Assembly: GCA_019426215.1 (NCBI GenBank)
Contig: CM033402.1
Coordinates: 36,630,657 to 36,694,656, forward strand
Direction of reading: 5' to 3'
Origin: Buddleja alternifolia
Lineage: Eukaryota > Streptophyta > Magnoliopsida > Lamiales > Scrophulariaceae
Length of the DNA stretch: 64,000 nt
The notes beneath the pieces were generated by a model. It was not told where the DNA came from. It made no database searches and worked only from the letters and a program-made list of their open reading frames with translations. The translations under genes were made by a program, and so were the position numbers. How positions within the stretch are numbered: position 1 is the stretch's first letter; every line of letters starts with the position of its first letter. Positions 10,980 through 21,900 of this stretch are shown here, one piece after another.

Positions 10980-12443
10980 TGATAAGTCCATATTTTACAG
11001 TATTTTATGCCCCATTGTAATATGATTTGATTGTTACTTTGATCACTTTTTATCCCTCATAATGCTTTGATTGGTATAGATTTTGTTTTCTAGGATACAA
11101 GTTGATTTATGCATGAAAGACGAGAAAGGAGATCCAAATTGAGCTTGAAATTGAAGAAAGAAACAAAAGAAGATAGTTGATGAAAAATTTTACACAATGC
11201 TCATATAGACACGAGATTTTCGTCAACTTACAGCCCGAATCAGACTAAGGTTTCTTCTCCAATATTGTAGAGCTTTGTCTTAGCTTCGCGTATCAACTTG
11301 AATCACCTCAATCCGACATTTGTAGAGATATTTATGATCAAAATACTAAAGCTGCGAATTTCACGTTAGAAGACCGCGGTCCGAAAATGCAGTGCCAAAT
11401 TAGACCGCGGTCGAAGACCGTGGTCCACTTTCCCGAGCCCTATTTTTTATATCCGCCGTTTTTGGTCTTTATAAGACATTCTTCACTTACCTAAAGGCTG
11501 GAAAATGCTCTAAAACACCAAGGGGGAGCCATGGGAAGTCCTAAGGAAGCTTGAAGAGCCCTCATCATCATCATTTTCATCATCAAAGCTTGGATTCACA
11601 CTTTATAATAGGGAGTAATTCAACTCTTTCTCTTGATTAGTATTTCAATTGTGTCTTGTAGAGTTGTTGAATCACTTGTTGTTGTAAGTATGAGCTAAGT
11701 ATTTTTGTGGTTGGGTTATGTGAATACTTTGTGATGTTTTGTGTTTAATGAATCATTAATTTCCGGATTTATTACATTCTTGTTACATGTTTGATTTTGT
11801 GCTTAATGCTTGCATATGCTTGATCACCATGTGTTTGATAAAATGCTTTGTCTTGAGACCGAGAGGAGATAGATAAAGGGAGATCGAAAAATCAATCATC
11901 ATAACGTAACAATTGACTAGAGATAGAATCGATTGCGTTGTGTGGCTTTTTGTGATAAGATGACCCGATTGAATGTAGGATCTTCGTAAACAAGGAATTC
12001 CTTTGAACCTAAATGCATGTTAGTTAATTCAATCTTCACTATAGAGATATAGGAAGTTGTTAACTAGGATAGGCTTGTTATTTCAAGAGATTGAATAATA
12101 AATACATTAGGGGGTTTCGCCATAACAAGAACGTTCTAAGAATCCGGATAATTGAGAGTTAATGAATATAGAATAGAACATAGTAGGATCATAACCCAAT
12201 CACCTCTTTCCATTCGATTTATTATCTTGTTTATCACATAGTTGTTTTTAATTATTTTCATAGTATAATCATCTATCATCTTATAATTTGATTTAGCTTA
12301 GAGTTAGATAATATAGCAATTACGAGCATCAAATCCAATTGTCCCTGTGGAGACGATACACACCCCGGGTTAATAGTCCACTTTATTACATTGCACGACC
12401 TAGTACACTTGCTAGGAATTCGCGTGTCAGGTACCAACTATCA
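10980..12443 (+). mobile_element. Ty3-gypsy solo LTR (TGATAA start), plus strand
   Basis: Starts TGATAAGTCCATATTTTACAG and ends GTACCAACTATCA (TGATA/TATCA terminal inverted repeat). Near the 3' end it has 'ccctgtggagacgatac' followed by 'cgtgtcaggtacc', a typical terminal block of Tat-like gypsy LTRs, which precede a PBS in complete elements. Here LINE target sequence follows instead of an interior, so it is a solo LTR. Flanks gggac and ttttt do not match, so there is no intact TSD. It also holds short direct repeats of 'gaccgcggtc' type near 11375-11420. Confidence 0.65.
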
Positions 12444-12451
12444 TTTTTAAG

Positions 12452-12462
12452 TAGGCTGGATG
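12452..12462 (+). repeat. Left TSD of LINE
   Basis: taggctggatg is repeated exactly at 17329-17339 and brackets the LINE. Confidence 0.85.
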
Positions 12463-12673
12463 GGGGTCCTGTTTGCATGGCTTGTCTTATCTTTTCTGTC
12501 CCCGTGAGTAGAACCTCCCTTATGGAGCCCTAGGTTTCCAAACCTATTTCTACTGGTGATGCTACCAGGTTGACTCTCTCACGGTGATTTGCATGGCCTC
12601 ATCCACTAGTCATCTCTCTAATTTGTCTTTGAAGATTCCTTGCCCGATTTCAATCCTTCTCTCTTAGCCTTTT

Positions 12674-14315
12674 ATGGATTCCACCACCCCACCCCATTCA
12701 ATGAACTCCATTGAATGCTCACCCAACCACACAAACCATTCAAGTCCCAATGATGAGCAAAAATCCAAACTTACCTCATTAATCACGAAAATTGTCTCAG
12801 ACAAATCCCAAAATTCCACTGCCTTCAAATCTAGCATGCTCAAAGCCTGGAACCCACAAGGTTCGGTCTCCACTAGCTCCGTTGAAACAAATGCCATGAC
12901 CTTTATATTCTTTCTCAAATCTGATGCGATCAAAGTGCTTAACTCGGGCCCTTGGTCTTACCGTGGTATGCATGTTATCACCAAATAATGGGATTAAAAC
13001 CAAGCATTCTTAGATCTAAATCTCACTTCATCCTCATTCTGGATCTAAGCGCACAACCTTCCTGTCTCTTGTATGAACCTCTCGACGACTAAAATTATCG
13101 GCAATGCCATTGGAAAATTCATGTACTCGAACCTCAACCAAGATAGTATCCATGGCGAAAAGCCTTACGTATTCCTGTCGAAGTCGATCTCCTCTCTCCT
13201 CTAATCCACTCAATTTCCATCTTTCGTCAAGGTTAGTCTAATTTATTGTACCTATTAAATTCGAACGTCTTCCAGATTTTTGTTTTGCATGTGGCATTAT
13301 CGGACATAAAATTTCCTTTTGCTCTAAGGCTGATTTGGCAACCCCCAGCCAAACCCTAAAACGCCCTCAACTAGTTTATCTTTAAATGTGCACGAATCCT
13401 TTGTCCATGAGCGAATTTTCCTTTGGGGACCATGGGTAAAAGCTGAAAACCAACCTTCAACCATGCAACTGGCCAAAAACCCCATAGCCGAAGTACCTAG
13501 TGTCTCCAAACCTCATGTGGTAATATCCCTGAATTTACCAATTTATCAAACACACCTTTCTGAAAACATCGATCCATTAATCCAACCTGGCTCTACGATG
13601 GAAAAAAATCTAAAAATTGGCGGGAATCTTGAAAAGTACATCTTACCTATAGTTTCTTTGAAAGACAATGTCAAAATCGTCTACCCTTTCGACTTACCTA
13701 CTCAGATGAAAAAAAATAGAAAATCCCCATCTTTCTACTCAAAATATGTCTTAGCCAAAAAATAAGGCTGACAAGTACTTTCCACCCTTTAAAAACTTAC
13801 CTAACCAAGCTATGCTCATTAATGCTGCAAAAGAAAAAAGCCTGTCCTTGCTTCCTATTCAATCAAATCTCCTTAATGAGATGGATTCTCCCAATATCTC
13901 CCCATTCTTAAAAATCCACAAAACCACCAGTAGAGAACCCACTGTTTTCGGCCCTCTTCAAAACCACAAAAAAAGTTCCTTTATAAATGAACCAAAAGCC
14001 CCATCTGTTATCTAGGCCCAACCCAAGCCCACTTCTTCACAAGCTTTCACCCACAATCCCAAAGGAAAAATCGCTTCATTGGACAATGATGCTGGCCCAC
14101 TATGCATAACGAGCCCAAATTGTTCATTTAGCTCAACCATACCCATCACAACCCAAAACCACGCTGATCCAACAGGCCCACCAACACCTTTTATCATTTC
14201 TACTAATCAACCCACAACTATTTTAAAACCTCCTAGCCCATCCACTCTACACACCAAACGATCCATGGACTTTTCTATCCTTACTGCTTCTATAAAAAAA
14301 CTTAAATTAAACTAG
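12674..14315 (+). pseudogene. LINE ORF1 remnant: DUF4283 and CCHC zinc knuckle
   Basis: Starts MDSTTPPHSMNSIECSPNHT at 12674. The DUF4283-type fold is visible around 12840-12980 as 'AWNPQGSV', 'FIFFLKSDAIKVLNSGPW'. A stop (taa, 12986-12988) follows, and several more occur to 13330. A CX2CX4HX4C knuckle (CFACGIIGHKISFC) is encoded at 13281-13322. The downstream part (13388-13765, 13812-14015, 14079-14315) is Pro/Ser/Asn-rich linker split by stops. In plant LINEs ORF1 binds the element RNA; here it is dead. Confidence 0.78.
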
Positions 14316-14604
14316 AATAACAAGTCAATCCCAGGCTCCCCATCAGATTACCTCTACCTCGATTCTCTACCACTTTCTCAGACCACTTCACCCATAGAGC
14401 TTGAGGAAATTTTTATGGAAGAAAAAGTCACAAGTATTACTCACCATAAGATTATTCGAATTACACGAGGTATGTTCTGCAATCCTCCATCCCCTGTCAT
14501 CCCAAAAAAATCAATTTCCATTTCCGATATTGTTGACGGTCCCTAAGGGGGGCCGAGCGAATGATCATGCTCATTCTCTACTAGAATTGCTAAGGGCTAA
14601 GTAA

Positions 14605-15183
14605 GCCCAAGGAAATTTGACACGCTAAAACCTAACGTGCTTGGTAGCAAGTATACTAGTCGTGTAGTAATAAAAATGGACAAAATAAGTCCGGGTTGTC
14701 GAACCACGAAGACTTGGATTTTTAGCTTATGATTTTTGAATAAACATAAAGACGAATTAACGGAAATTAAGAGTAAAACAAGTAAGCAAACAAAGAACAA
14801 AAGAAATAAGAACAAGCAATAGATTGAAACTCATGTGTGAGAACTAGACTAAGGCACATGCAAGACTTGACTTGATCCTTATTCGCACAAAGACTCTTGT
14901 TGAATTATTAGACCTAGTTGCTATGGTGAAAACTCCTAAGGTAAAGAATACCCGATGTCTCACGATATGCTCCTACACTTAAGCGGCAGTTTCCTAAGTA
15001 TGTCTACCCGGAAATCTAACCTTTAAGCATGCATTGAGGAACTAGAGTTTACTTGATTAGAATCGAATGACTTCATCCGGGAGTCTTTACCTATGTCTAG
15101 GGCAACTCCTATTTGATCGGTGATGCTATGAATTCCTTGCACCCTAACTTAACTCTTTCTCAAGATGCTAAACTAGGCAATTT
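14605..15183 (-). mobile_element. Ty3-gypsy LTR fragment inside the LINE
   Basis: On the minus strand the sequence has the terminal block seen in the LTR at 10980-12443: a 'cttgctac...gcgtgtca' arrangement near 14620-14650 and 'ggttcgacaacccgg' near 14690-14705. It is truncated (about 580 bp), has no matching partner LTR and no TSD. It marks the place where LINE ORF2 sequence has been lost. Confidence 0.55.
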
Positions 15184-15186
15184 ATA

Positions 15187-17230
15187 ATACATATGGTGAT
15201 CAATCACATGTACGACGACGACCTTGTCATCTACTTCGAAGCTAATGTGTTCAATGCTGAGGCTATTGTAAATTGTTTGGATATGTTTGAAAGTTGGTTG
15301 GGTCTCTCGGCCAACAAAAACAAGTCCTCTATTCACTTTAGCCACAATGTGCCTCCAATCGATAAAATTTACATTAAAGGTATTTTGAACATGAAGGAAT
15401 GTGACCACAAAAATAAACATTTGGGCCTCCCATTTTGCAAACAAACCAAACATAAGGAGTATTTCAATGAGCTAATTGATCGAATTGGGAAACAATTGAG
15501 TGGGTGGAAGGCAAAAAATCTATCATTTACCGGACGACTTGTCGTCCTCAAATCTATTGCCCGAGCTCTGCCTATCTACCAAATGTCCTCATTTCTTATC
15601 CCCAAATCTATTTGTGCAAAAATTAATGCTCTTATGAGAAATTTTTGGTGGGGCCATGCCGAGGGATCACACCATCTTAACCTTTTATGTTGGGATGATG
15701 TTTGTTCCCCTAAGAGCCTAGTGGTCTTGGTTTACGTAAAATGTAACACCTCAACCACACCCTTGTTTCTAAACTTACTTGGTGCAACCTAAATTATGGG
15801 TATTTAAAGGGTTCTCACATTTTCCAATTGAATTCTTCTTTGCAGAACGCTCTTGGACATGGCGGGATATTGTCAAGTGTATTTCGACCATCAAAGATGG
15901 TGCTTGCTTACGAGTGAAAGCCGACTCTCAACTCAAAATTTCGTCTGACCCGTGATTGCCTAGGACCAAAAATTTCTCTCCTATCCGGCCTTCTAAGCCT
16001 TTCTTTTCTCTCTATAACTTCGAACTGGTCAATTCCCTCTTGGATAGTTCACTTCACAATTGGGACCAAGAAACAATCTCTTCCATCTTTCCGACTGCCA
16101 CTGCTTAAGCCATCCTTCGTATCAAAATTTCCTCCCTCGCGGAGCATAAATCTCTTATCTGGACCCCCACTTCGTCGGGGAAGTTTTCAGTAAAGAGCGT
16201 GTACGCTTCGATTACTGCCTACAAAATATCCAACTCAGTCTCCAAGCCCCTTCACACTTTTAATCTTGTTTGGAAAGCCAAGATCCATGATAGACTCAAA
16301 GTGTTCATGTGGAGAGCTCTTCACCATTCTTTGCTTACTAGAGCTTCTCTTAGTCAGTTCCTTGAGCTGGACTCCCTTCTCTACCCTCTCTGTGAATCGC
16401 ATATTGAGACTATCGATCACCTCTTCCTTGATTGCTCCTTTGTCCGTCGAGTTTGGTGGGTTTCCAAATGGAAGCTTAAAATCCAAAACCTTGGTGTTAG
16501 TTCCTTTGATCAATGGTGTGGGCTCATTTTCAATCCCCTGAATAACATGTTCAAATCCAATTGTGAAAGGGAAGATTTTCTTCACTTTCCTGTTTGTCTT
16601 ATTGATGCAATTTGGAAAGTCTGGAACAATTTGATTCATAATGGTGACCTTTTGCAGGAGAATAAGCTAGCCAAGAAGATTGCATCTTCTGCCACGGAGC
16701 ATAGTTTAGCCCAAAGTTCAAAATCCATTGCTGCTCGATTCTCTTGTTGCGATGCAGTCTGGACCTCTCCCCCTCGTTGATGGGTCAAATTCAACATTAA
16801 AGGATTTTCATCCAATGGTCGATCTTCACTCATTTGGCTCCTCCACGATTCTGACGGCAAGTTCCAAAATGCGACCTCATCCTTTGTCTGGTCGGCTAGC
16901 ATTCTCCAAACTGAAGTTGAAGCCATTATTGTCGCCCTTCGGTTTGCCGATTCACAGCATATCCTGAAAGCCATTTTCGAATCTGATTCCTTTCAAGCTA
17001 CCAGCATGGTTTCGGGCCCAATTGATTCATCTGAATGGCTGTGTCGCCCCCTGATTTTCGTGGCCAAATCCATCCCTTCTAGGCACCTATTCTGGAACAT
17101 TCGCCTGGTTTGAAGGACGATAAACTCGGCTGCCCAAGCTCTTACTTACTGGGCATTCCACGCAAACTGGAATGCTCCAATTGACTTTGTTTTGTTTAGT
17201 TCTGTTTGCTTGGTGAATATGTAACTTGTT
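15187..17230 (+). pseudogene. LINE ORF2 C-terminal half: RT end, zf-RVT, RNase H-like
   Basis: Opens with 'MYDDDLVIY' at about 15209, the RT active-site box (xxDD) of plant LINEs. It continues 'LGLSANKNKSSIHF' and 'HLGLPFCKQTKHKEY', 'GRLVVLKSIARALPIYQMSS' and 'INALMRNFWWG', all landmarks of the RT thumb region. After frameshifts near 15730-16190 it resumes at 16199-16780 with 'KAKIHDRLKVFMWRALHHSL' and 'FLDCSFVRRVWW' (zf-RVT), then a broken RNase H-like part to about 17200 ending in 'NSAAQALTYWAFHANW'-like translation. Confidence 0.82.
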
Positions 17231-17328
17231 TTTGGCACTTTTAGACTATTTATCTTGCTTTTCTTTGTTTGAACGTTTAGTTGGTTTAATGAATCCTTTT
17301 TACTATCAAAAAACAATAAAATGAAAAA

Positions 17329-17339
17329 TAGGCTGGATG
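17329..17339 (+). repeat. Right TSD of LINE
   Basis: taggctggatg, identical to 12452-12462. Confidence 0.85.
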
Positions 17340-17528
17340 TGAGAAAGTTACGTAGATTTTCTATTTTTCCCTCAGTCTAGTTCAATTTTTTTTTAATACC
17401 AAATACCTCTATAGGGTAAATGTAACTATTCAAATTAAAAGGATGTATAGTACTTCTTTTATTAAACTTTAAATACGTAATTTGTAATCTTGTTAACATT
17501 CCAACAATGAAGAACATAATTATAATTT

Positions 17529-17895
17529 GGGTTTATTGCAAATTACCCCTTTGTGTTAGTTCGAAATAGCTAAAAACCCCCTGTATTAAATCAATATGCA
17601 AAAACACCTCTCTGTTAATGTAAACCATGGGAAAACCCCTTTTTCCGTTAGAAAATTGATCAAAATGTAGCCCTTAAACCATCCCTATACCTTTGCCGTG
17701 TCTGTGGGGTTGAAATTCACTACAAAACAAAAGTATAGGGATGCTTTAAAGGCTACATTTCGATCAATTTCCTAATGAAAAAACGGTTTTCGCATGGTTT
17801 ACATTAATAGAGGGGTGTTTTTGCATACTGATTTAACACAGGGGGGGCTTTTAGCGATTTCGAACTACCACAGGGGGGTAATTTGCAATAAACCC
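17529..17895. mobile_element. Mutator-like MITE, 367 bp
   Basis: Ends GGGTTTATTGCAAATTACCC and its inverted counterpart GGTAATTTGCAATAAACCC. The inverted repeats extend over more than 100 bp each. A perfect 9-bp TSD ttataattt flanks it (17520-17528 and 17896-17904), as expected for MULEs. No coding sequence. Confidence 0.88.
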
Positions 17896-18199
17896 TTATA
17901 ATTTATACTAATATAAGATTGTTGTGGTATATCATAAAGTTCTAACCCCAAATTAAGAGAAAGCCCAAGATCAAAAGGGTTGTTATGAAGAGGGCGGGAC
18001 CCTCTTAGAATAAAATAAGCGAAAGTCAAGGGATTTGTTGGTAAATATGCAAGCTGAAATGTAATTATACTAAATAATAAAGATAGATAGTGTAATTGAA
18101 CCTTTTCAATTCCAGATGTAATCTCTAAATAATAGGAGGTGCACCTGTAATTTGCCCGAAAATTTAATCAACCCTCCACTCCTTCATCGCATTACTGAT

Positions 18200-18535
18200 A
18201 GTTAGGGTATAAACGAATCAAGTCGAACATAATAAAATATTGTGTAAGTTTGTTCGAGTTATGATCGAGTTTAAAAAAAGTTTGTATTTGAGTTTGATTT
18301 GATTGTTAATCAAATCGGGCTTTAATCAAACTCAATATGAGTCGAACTCAAATAACTTAATTTTTTTCCAAATAATTTGCTATTTTTTTTTATTATTCGA
18401 GTCGAGTTTCAAAACTTATAAAATAAAAAGAAGATGTTGAAGCTCGATTCGTAATATCATGAATCAATTTCGAATAAACTTTCAACAATAATCTCGAGCC
18501 GAACATAACTTGATTATTTTTAGCATTATTCATAA
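18200..18535. repeat. Degenerate DNA-element-like repeat (gtcgag/ctcgac rich)
   Basis: AT-rich block with repeated short motifs 'aatcaagtcgaac', 'cgagttatgatcgag', 'gagtcgaactc' and 'attcgagtcgagtt'. It resembles the element at 40179-40512. Ends and TSD could not be fixed. Confidence 0.4.
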
Positions 18536-18968
18536 CTAAATTGGTTGAGATTAGTTATAGTTGATCAAGTCAAGGGCAAGAATCGGACTATCCCTCATCA
18601 TATATTGATCCAAAAAGATATGTCTTTTGCTGCAAGTCCCTTGCTATACTTAATTATAAAAAGAAAGGAAAAATAAGTCCATCACCATAACTTTGACTAA
18701 TTATTTTTTTTCCATTTTTTTTGTCATAATTCAATTTTTTATCAACAATAACTCAAATTATTTAATTATTATCATTTGTTAATTAGTAATTTAGTTGAAT
18801 TTTTCCATTGAAAAAAATATATGATATAAAATCAAGAATCATGCAATAATGAACTAATTCACAATTAAATAATTTATTTTTGTAACACAATAATTATTTA
18901 TAGAATTATCTTTGATGGGACACAAAAGATAGAGAGCTATTGAAAAGATTTTGTAAGTTGTAACTAAC

Positions 18969-21900
18969 ATGGAGGCAGAAACTAAAAGTAGCGCCAATCA
19001 TGCCGGCGACGCCAAATCTCCTCTGTTGGAAGGGTGGCAGCGCGGTGGCAGTGGGCGGCTCCGCCGTAGACTCAGTCGCCGGAACTCCGTCAATTCTCTC
19101 CGCCGCGATTTCATTGCTAGGCTGCCCGATAAAGTCCGGTCAGCTGTCGATCCTGAGTCTCCTTCTCTCATTGATTTTTCTAGAGCTCAGGGTTTAAGCG
19201 AAGGTATCTATTGCCCCAATTATGTGTGTTTGTGTGTGATTTTAATTTATTTTTCCTTTGAGATTTTATTTGTATGTATATATATGTGAATGTACTTATC
19301 TGATTCTTATTCTAAAGAGAAATTACTTATGATGATGTAACTTTGTTGGAACTGGAACTGTAGAACCAATGACGGATTCAAAAATTTTGTTCAGTCGGGT
19401 AATGGGGATTATAGTGAGGGGATGAGATTGTTGTGATATAACTATATAATATGTTAAGGGCGTACGGGGTCCCCGCGGTACGGTACGCTATATTTATGGG
19501 GAAAAATATAATAAAGAATTAGGTTTAATTATAACTTTTGACATAATTTATATTCTTATACCTCTTTTGTTATAGCCACGATTTTGGATTTTAGGAAGGC
19601 GAACTCAAAGTAAACAGAGAAAACGTGATATTTTTCGATCTTGAGGGGAGGCGAAATTCAAATATAAAAAATCTTGTAAGATAAAAAAATGATTTTTTAA
19701 AATTGAGAGGAGCATTTAATAATTTGAGTGGGGGCATTAATGCAATTTATAAATTAAAATGAAAAAAAATGTATATATTTATAAATTTTTTTTTTGAGTG
19801 GGGGCACTGCCCCCCTTAAGGGCTGTAGATCCGCCCCTGTGTAGAACTGGAATTAGGATTCATTGATGGGAAAATTACACACAGACCCCTCACATGTTGT
19901 GTAATTACCAAAGCATCCCCTCACTTATTGAAAATTATCAAAACACCCCCCAATGGGTCGATTTGTAAGTTTTACAGGGTAGCATTGTAAGAGCTTTTTT
20001 AAGTACACAGTGGGTGTAACTGTAAGAAAGCCTTAACATGAGAGGTGTGTTGGTAATTTCCAATAAGTGAGGGCGGTTCTGGTAATTACACAAGAATTGT
20101 TGGGTCTGTGTGTAATTTTCTCTTAATTTAATTTGTTGTTATAGTACGGCAAAAAACATTAATCTATGTCTAATATCACTTGATAATCTATTTATTGAGC
20201 AAACAAACACATTCTAGTTTCGATTTTATTTGGTCTATAGCTTAAATTAATCACGCGACGAGTGAATTAAAAGATAGATCAAGTATTATAAGTCGGCTAA
20301 CGTTAACCTATTGTAGACTTGCGTGTGTGGCGAACTTTACGTCCTCAGCAACATTCAAGCTCGTGATATTAAGTGGAAAGTTATAGAGCTTATGACTAGA
20401 CTATCTTGTTGGTGGTTAATCTTGACTGACATTAACTGAGAGAAGAACCTTAGTCTATTGCATATACTTTAGAATATTTGAGTTGGAGACGTTTGATCCT
20501 ATAGAATTATTACTTTAATTGGTTTATTTCTTGATTATTAATTCGACATTATGAGATTATCCAAACAAATGCTAGCTCATTGAATGAAAACTCGAGATTT
20601 TTGGTGTCATTTCCTTTCGATTATTTGATGTGTTTGTGTTGAAATGGATTATACATTGTCCTGCTGTGTTTGGTTATTCTCTTTTCTGCTTGATCAAGGA
20701 TTTATGTTTGCAGGAGAGAAGGAATATTATGAAAGACAACTTGCTACCTTAAAATCATTTGAAGAGGTCGATTCTGTGGTGGCATCTGATGGCGTAGATG
20801 AGGAAGATCTAGAAGAGCAAGCACAACACGAGAGAGCTATGAAGATATCTAATTATGCTAACATTTTACTCCTGGCGCTTAAAGTAAGATGACACCTTCA
20901 GCATTGTCATTCCTTCTATTTGAGAAGAGCACATGATAAATGATTTTTATTCTTTTGTTTTTCCCATTAAATGCAATATACATTTTTGTGTGTTTTAGAT
21001 ATATGCCACAATAAAGAGTGGATCACTAGCCATTGCCGCATCAACCCTGGATTCTTTACTTGATCTCATGGCCGGGGGCATACTTTGGTTTACACACCTC
21101 TCGATGAAAAATGTTAACATTTACAAATATCCTATTGGGAAGTTGAGGGTGCAGCCAGTTGGCATTATCGTCTTTGCTGCTATTATGGCCACTCTAGGTA
21201 TGTAACTTTCTTCATAAAAGATTTCTCTCTCGTCTGTGATTTAATTATCGACCACCATGTCTTTTTTAAGCTTCCATTGGTGATTGTGTTTATATGTTAA
21301 TTTCTAGAAGAAACGAGACATTAACAATAATGACATGATTCCACAAGCAAAAATAGTGATTCTTTTGTCGGAGATTCCTTTTGCACAAATCGTTTTATCT
21401 CATTCGTGAATTGCTCTCTTGAGAATTGATAGTTTGTTGTATTCATATGTGTTCAAATCGTGTCCTTGGTGTCTTTTAAGTAAGTAAATGAAAATACATG
21501 AGTGTGCATATATAGAGTGTTATGACAATTAACAGAGAGATTATTTCAAGGAAGTGGACACTGTATAGAAATCAAAAGAAGAAAGAAATTCAAACTGAAA
21601 TGAGGGAGCAGATTTTAGTTTCAAAGATTTTTGATGTCTACCGTGCTAATATTGTTATATGAATAATGATGTTTTTTCAATACTAATATATATCTATACT
21701 TCTCTTTTTCCATTATTCACGGCCTGTTTTATTCTATTTCCAAATTAGTTTTCCTTCCATTTCATCTACGCTTCTAGGATAATAATTGTTGTATAATGCT
21801 TAGCTACCTAGTATTTATTGTTCTATTAAGTACGTTAACTGCTATTCTATACCACATAGTTGAACTTGTAGTGGAAAAGGCGTGATTAAGAATTACTTAG

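Larger units (their letters stand above)
12463..17328 (+). mobile_element. LINE (L1-type), end-to-end copy with 11-bp TSD, internally damaged
   Basis: The element lies between exact copies of taggctggatg and ends in an A-rich tail (aaaaaacaataaaatgaaaa). It has ORF1 (DUF4283 plus zinc knuckle) and the C-terminal half of ORF2 (RT end, zf-RVT, RNase H-like). A gypsy LTR fragment at about 14605-15183 occupies the place where the endonuclease and most of the RT should be, so several kb of a normal ORF2 are missing. All frames carry stops and shifts. The 5' end is inferred from the TSD, so this copy was probably full-length when it inserted. Confidence 0.82.
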
